Shown here: piece after piece, positions 60,901-64,000 of the stretch
Numbering within the stretch: position 1 is the first letter of the stretch
Layout: each line of letters opens with the position of its first letter
Assembly (NCBI GenBank): GCA_003116975.1
Contig: BGKB01000278.1
Coordinates: forward strand, 1-64,000
Direction: 5' to 3'
Origin: Aurantiochytrium sp. KH105
Lineage: Eukaryota; Sar; Bigyra; Thraustochytrida; Thraustochytriidae
DNA: 64,000 bases
Translations under genes and position numbers: made by a program
The notes under the pieces: model-generated
Seen by the model: the letters and a program-made list of their open reading frames with translations, nothing else
Databases searched by the model: none
Told to the model about the DNA's origin: nothing

Positions 60901-62362
60901 CTGTAAACGAGTCCGTCGAGTCCGTCCGTTGCATACAAGGCTCGGTCCCTGGTTTGAGCAGCTCCTGGCAGTCGATGTCGTCCTCTGGGTCCGCCTCCCG
61001 CTTCTGCAAGAATGGGTCCTTGCGTAGCTCTTCGGCACTCGGGCGTCTCTCACCCGCAGGACGCATTTTGATGCATTGAAAGATAAAGTCTTTGGCCGGT
61101 CCATCAATGACGCGGTCAAAACATGCAGGCGTCGTGCCAGCAATGACCTTTTTGTAAATTTGGGGCGCGCTTTGACACTCCATGAAAGGTGTCTCCTTTG
61201 TGATCATCTCAAGAACGCACATGCCAAATGCGTAAATGTCGACCTGCTCATCGTAAAGCTCCTCGAACATTTCGGGAGCCATATACTCGGGCGTGCCAAG
61301 AACCGTTTTGGCGGCGCCATTGCGCAGATGCGAAGCCAGACCAAGGTCTCCAATGCGAATGTCGCCTGTGGACCCGTTGATAAAGATGTTGTCACACTTG
61401 AGATCACGGTGAATGATGGGCGGGTCGTGCTTGTGCAGATAGGTGAGCGCGTTGAGAATGTGTCTGCACCATCGCTTGACGATGCGAAGAAGCACGGGCC
61501 GGTTTTGAATGAACTCCTTGAGCGTGCCAGACGCCATCATTTCTGTGATGAAGATGACGGCTTCGGCCTCCTGCTTCAGGAAGGAGCTAAAAAAGTGAAT
61601 AATACTCGGATGATCGAGGTTCTGCAGAATCTTCATCTCCTGCATCACACGCTGGCGCGCAGCCGGCGACATGCGGCTGACTTTTACCTGATTCCAAGCC
61701 ACTTCAACACCTTGGGTGGTGTCGTACGCACGATAGACCTTTTTAAAGGCGCCCTCGCCAAGCAGGTCATTGAATCGAACGTACCGGCCTGTCGGCGACC
61801 GATCGACGATTTTGTTTTTTCGTTTCGCGGTGCTTGGCGTTGTCGCTTCGTCATCGTCGTCATCATCATTGTCATCGCCCATGCCAATGTTTTCTGCATT
61901 CGATTGTTTCGTGGTCCGCGTGACGACTTCCCTTGTGGCACTTGTGGACTCGGGTGCAGACGGCCCAGCTTGCGCGTCCTTGGCGCTCTCTGCGTGCGTT
62001 GCGGCTGAAGCTGCGTTCTCGCCGGCTAATGCCGGAGCGCTTGCCTCTGTATCCGTATCAAAAGGCGAATTTACTGTCGTATAGTGGTTGTTGGCGGCCA
62101 CTTGCACGGCAGTCTCCGCAACTGCCAGAGCTGCCATCGACGGCGGTTTCCCATCGGGCCCAGTGAGGTCGAGTGGCGCATGAAAACCGATTTGTTGGCT
62201 CAAAGGAGGAAGGCCGGAATGCTCTTTCGTCGCCACATCCTTTTCCTTTGATGGTGCTTCAAATGGTATTGACGCCACGGTGGTGGCGGCTGACTTCTTT
62301 TCGTCTTCAACACCTTGATGCTCTTGCTGAGGATTCCAAGACGGCGCGGCGTCTTGCGACAT
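57935..62362 (-). CDS. WNK-family protein kinase with Tudor-like and PF2-like domains
   Basis: 1475 residues, ATG at 62362. The kinase domain (about 189-450) shows the WNK hallmark: Lys in the glycine loop (GEGAFKKVYRAYD) and none in beta 3 (VAWNQVKV), then HRDLKCDN, DLGLA and GTPEYMAPE. Residues about 694-750 (VRVTLGRGTSVEARYGGESEWFPGKIQ; IKYMDQDYEARVSP) resemble a Tudor/Agenet-type fold. Residues about 937-1024 (LTLRFVHRNQ, AKFPYNIKADDPDSVTKELCQEMGI) match the PF2 domain that in WNKs and OSR1/SPAK binds RFxV peptides. A coiled coil near 1130 and a charged helix region follow. Several polyQ blocks (59715-59855 and 57945-58070) separate or end the domains. WNKs sense chloride and osmotic state; a marine osmotic role fits. 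Confidence 0.88.
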   Translation of the reverse strand: MSQDAAPSWNPQQEHQGVEDEKKSAATTVASIPFEAPSKEKDVATKEHSGLPPLSQQIGFHAPLDLTGPDGKPPSMAALAVAETAVQVAANNHYTTVNSPFDTDTEASAPALAGENAASAATHAESAKDAQAGPSAPESTSATREVVTRTTKQSNAENIGMGDDNDDDDDDEATTPSTAKRKNKIVDRSPTGRYVRFNDLLGEGAFKKVYRAYDTTQGVEVAWNQVKVSRMSPAARQRVMQEMKILQNLDHPSIIHFFSSFLKQEAEAVIFITEMMASGTLKEFIQNRPVLLRIVKRWCRHILNALTYLHKHDPPIIHRDLKCDNIFINGSTGDIRIGDLGLASHLRNGAAKTVLGTPEYMAPEMFEELYDEQVDIYAFGMCVLEMITKETPFMECQSAPQIYKKVIAGTTPACFDRVIDGPAKDFIFQCIKMRPAGERRPSAEELRKDPFLQKREADPEDDIDCQELLKPGTEPCMQRTDSTDSFTGTDGPIEMPMPPTQEFKQQGSQRDTKPAPSRPVQALEPKPGASTQPTTSQPPPSQGQAQAQTHGQAQAQPDRMPAASTQEPRNGHHSVEQGTDTKIPVAEDAEASSQAGSLKLSSEFEHDIRRNAPLSPRSDHEVHEFSADSLRLNGGFALDDAASVGAASLPPPSTSPIPTSAASVHSQDTAPPSNSLIPPERSASAAGVAAAPPGKKVRVTLGRGTSVEARYGGESEWFPGKIQEINQDGTMAIKYMDQDYEARVSPELIRVTSDDGRRFLLADVLKQSRRSLIENGEIRPINGTVKAMDGTQRSVVVVPVSPLSPADAPDASLTSKNSNGDSAFAGAARTTGAVQQQQRKQVPSQQQQQPPQQQQQQQQSQQQPPPQQQQQQQQQQHQHQQANLVKRQSTKQAVPQRIPEENAALPLNDNPPSRGALRRQVSTTSLTSTTSMHVPGLLWQIKCNGPSEGQSPEELTLRFVHRNQATKIKTTAKFPYNIKADDPDSVTKELCQEMGIASGEHDTIAQKIASIVEDYKQYQQQQASGAASQTGARSEPFSVIVDQRGSPHANQHVPPVPSQSPGLGPSPVPTPPPSAPHAGSQQVGNYSDQRRAPTGTPQVQSDTTYTPGDGGGGPLSSLSMENQQNLAEFDRLLSEEMERFNEVRLAYQKKVDELNRMRELAGRQSQGVPPLPTLPTAPETSAAAVAAAAAARSGNEPDLNSVSPGTSETANGGASDSAPSPGTAVQGLPGLPPVTPLFLSPAPLSVAGLQHLADEIAEFDPDDDSEEAKQRRRFEAEERTRRKKQLGRQQMTEEALAAEKKLTDQITLGAEEATKTRSQTPLRDQVRRTEFAPSIPAGPGAVIPPTTAAINRTATTGFFPGVSLQNSASQASRPVSLNLQRNFSEPGFQPQHNMSLHSSSLVEQRNLSDTNLRQPFSSQFSQRPFQMPASAQPQGQPQQNQQQQNPQQQQQQNPQQQQQQQPQQNNQQQPQHQQK
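59715..59855 (-). repeat. Coding CAA/CAG polyglutamine blocks in the WNK gene
   Basis: Successive runs of Gln, with some Pro and His, between the Tudor-like and PF2-like domains. CAA and CAG are mixed, so the tract has been kept by selection or is old. Confidence 0.85.
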
Positions 62363-64000
62363 GGTTGCTCTTGTTTCGTGTGACGGGTCGACGCTTCGCT
62401 CGCGCTCCTGTTCAACGGGAGAACAACCAAAGACTTGCCTCGTTCCGTATTTTCTTCCCTTTTCGAAACCTTCTTCTGTCTTGCGATAAAGCCCTTCTTA
62501 GATGAGCATAGCGAGCTTTTGTCAGCTGAAATTCGCGCGTAGAGCAGTGTCGACGATTCTGCAAAGAGCTAGAGCGGCAGCCGCCCAACCCCAAGAGGGG
62601 TTGGCGCTAACCCGCAAAGGCCCAGAGATCAACGGTTTTGAACGTTGATGCGCCAGATGAGCCCCCTGCCGAAAGAAACTGCTTTCCTGTAGTCTTTGGG
62701 TTCAATGAAGACCTCGCGTGTATCCACAAACAATCGAGCGCGCAAAAAAAGTAAAGGTGTAAACCCCTTTAGGACCCAGTAAAAGAGTTGCACCCTGTGC
62801 AGGACGCAATGTGCGTTCAATCACACAATCGGCCGGAAAAACCGAGAGCTTGCGAGAATCACTTCCCAGCAAGCGATCCTCTGTCAATATGACGTCCAGA
62901 TCTCAACGTCAGATGCGCCAACGGCCGTCGCAAAGAACGCTGAGGCGAAATAGGAGCTCCGCCACGAGCTGCAAGACGATTTCGCTTTCCAAGAGGCCTT
63001 TTCTCTCTCTCTCGGAGCGGCGGTGGGACAGCGGCTCCGCTCGTGAGATCGGGTCGTTGCAGGCCCGTGTCTCCGTGGCTCTGTACGCCGGGCGCAAGAA
63101 ACGTCGAGCCGAGTGTAGTGGAGTCGTGGCGTCGCGTCGGGTCAAGCCGTGTCGAGTCGACTTGCCTCGAGCACGCCAGGCGATGGAGGCGGAGAGACGC
63201 GTTCAAAACGGCCCCAATGCCTCTCTCGCGCGACCCTCGATCACGCCAGGCGCGGCAGGCGTGGCGGTGCGCTCGCCGGCGCGGCTCCGCGCGTCCTCCA
63301 AGCGGCTCTGCGCGTCCTCCAAGCGCGCTCGCTCGCTCGGGCGGCCGGGCGCGAAGCGGGCGGCCTCTCCTGGCGATCGACGATTGATCTCCCCTCTCTC
63401 TCCCCGTCGCCTCCTTCCGCGCCTAGCCGCGTCTAGGACCCGCTTACCGGATTCCGCCGCCCCTGCTCCGCCCCGCCTCGGCCGCCGGTTCTGAGCGTCG
63501 CTGGGGGGGCGCTGGTCCTAACGTGCCGGCCAACGCCCGATCCGGACGGGACCGATTGGGGGCCCCAGGAGCACCTCTTTGCCGGCGTGGCGAACGGCAA
63601 CCAAGCAGGAGGCGGAGGCAAGGAGGGGAAAAGTAAGGTGATTCGTTTGCCGGGCCAGGCTGGGAGCCGAGGAGCCGCGGTCCGGGACAGGAGGGCGCGA
63701 CCACGAGCATGATCATGATGGGTGGGTGGGTGGGTGGGTGGGGTGGCCTAGGCCCCGCTTTATTTTGGAAAGGACTCCTCCGAGGCTCGTCGCTACCGGT
63801 GTTGCGATGACGGATGGTCGATGGTTTTTCTGCTCTTTTTTTTTTTTTTTCTTTCTTTCTTTCTTTGTAAGGAAGCGAGGAAGTGCACAATGAGGTGAGC
63901 GAGCCTTTTGTTCATCAGGCAGGCCAACAGCCGCACCAACCAGCCAGTCAGCCATGGCCAGCCACTGCCAGTCATCATGATTGGCATGATGCTATGCACA
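62363..64000. other. Right-end intergenic, WNK upstream region
   Basis: Contains the WNK promoter. I see an 8-bp perfect hairpin with an AAGA loop at 62585-62604, GGGT repeats near 63720-63742, and a T14 plus CTTT tract at 63836-63866. Open frames at 62800-63500 are Arg/Ser-rich with no family signs. No tRNA could be folded. Confidence 0.5.

Noticed and set aside
61076-62008. 310-codon open frame antisense to the WNK kinase domain
   Set aside because: Shadow of the conserved kinase coding sequence.
62585-62604. Perfect 8-bp hairpin with AAGA loop, considered as a tRNA or ncRNA part
   Set aside because: No A/B box, no cloverleaf and no second stem could be found; a single short hairpin is expected by chance.
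62811-63494. 227-codon open frame near the right end
   Set aside because: Arg/Ser-rich, no recognisable domain, in high-GC sequence where long chance frames are common.

Overview
This is a nuclear, GC-rich eukaryotic window with about 26 protein genes. The most likely source is a stramenopile protist, and a thraustochytrid (Labyrinthulea) fits best. That is inference from high GC, long mostly intron-free reading frames, Gln/Asp/Ser homopolymers and the mix of genes (WNK kinase, SPT small subunit, tRNase Z long form, RPT6). No rRNA, tRNA, CRISPR, retroelement or transposase was recognised. Most genes are single-exon. Four could be re-assembled from splice sites with GTAAGT/GTACGT-type donors: the flavodoxin-fold oxidoreductase at 18237-19272, the protein at 30374-31248, the NYN-KH ribonuclease at 38930-40360 and the tail-anchored coiled coil at 57090-57529.

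Layout. 1-6.5 kb: kinesin-14 and a remarkable 949-residue DNA-end-repair fusion (zinc finger, PNKP-like 3'-phosphatase and kinase, macro-like domain, aprataxin HIT and zinc finger). 6.5-12.8 kb: an unusually long gene-poor, microsatellite-rich stretch. 12.8-20.7 kb: an NCS2 purine permease, WDR26/GID7, the oxidoreductase and a membrane-tethered trypsin. 20.8-34.5 kb: a Q-rich orphan, the tiny serine palmitoyltransferase subunit, VPS54, an M50-like membrane protease, an orphan, an EEP phosphoesterase and a HECT ligase cut by an assembly gap. 35-47.7 kb: an EF-hand/acidic-tail protein, a thiolase-like protein without the nucleophilic Cys, the Regnase-like NYN-KH protein and tRNase Z on a shared promoter, a degenerate EF-hand protein, a CCDC24 homologue and RPT6. 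47.8-64 kb: a coiled coil with a Cys-rich end, an ILRUN homologue, a signal/kelch/TM protein, a U-box-like plus R3H protein, a tail-anchored coiled coil, a WNK kinase with extra Tudor-like and PF2-like domains, and 1.6 kb with nothing recognisable.

The genes do not form one pathway. Loose themes are proteostasis (RPT6, WDR26, HECT, U-box-like), RNA processing (tRNase Z, NYN-KH), membrane traffic and lipid metabolism (VPS54, ssSPT) and DNA repair. Gene strand flips at 18 of 25 neighbour junctions, giving many short convergent gaps and likely shared bidirectional promoters. The strongest candidate for a little-described system is the PNKP-macro-aprataxin fusion at 3687-6536.
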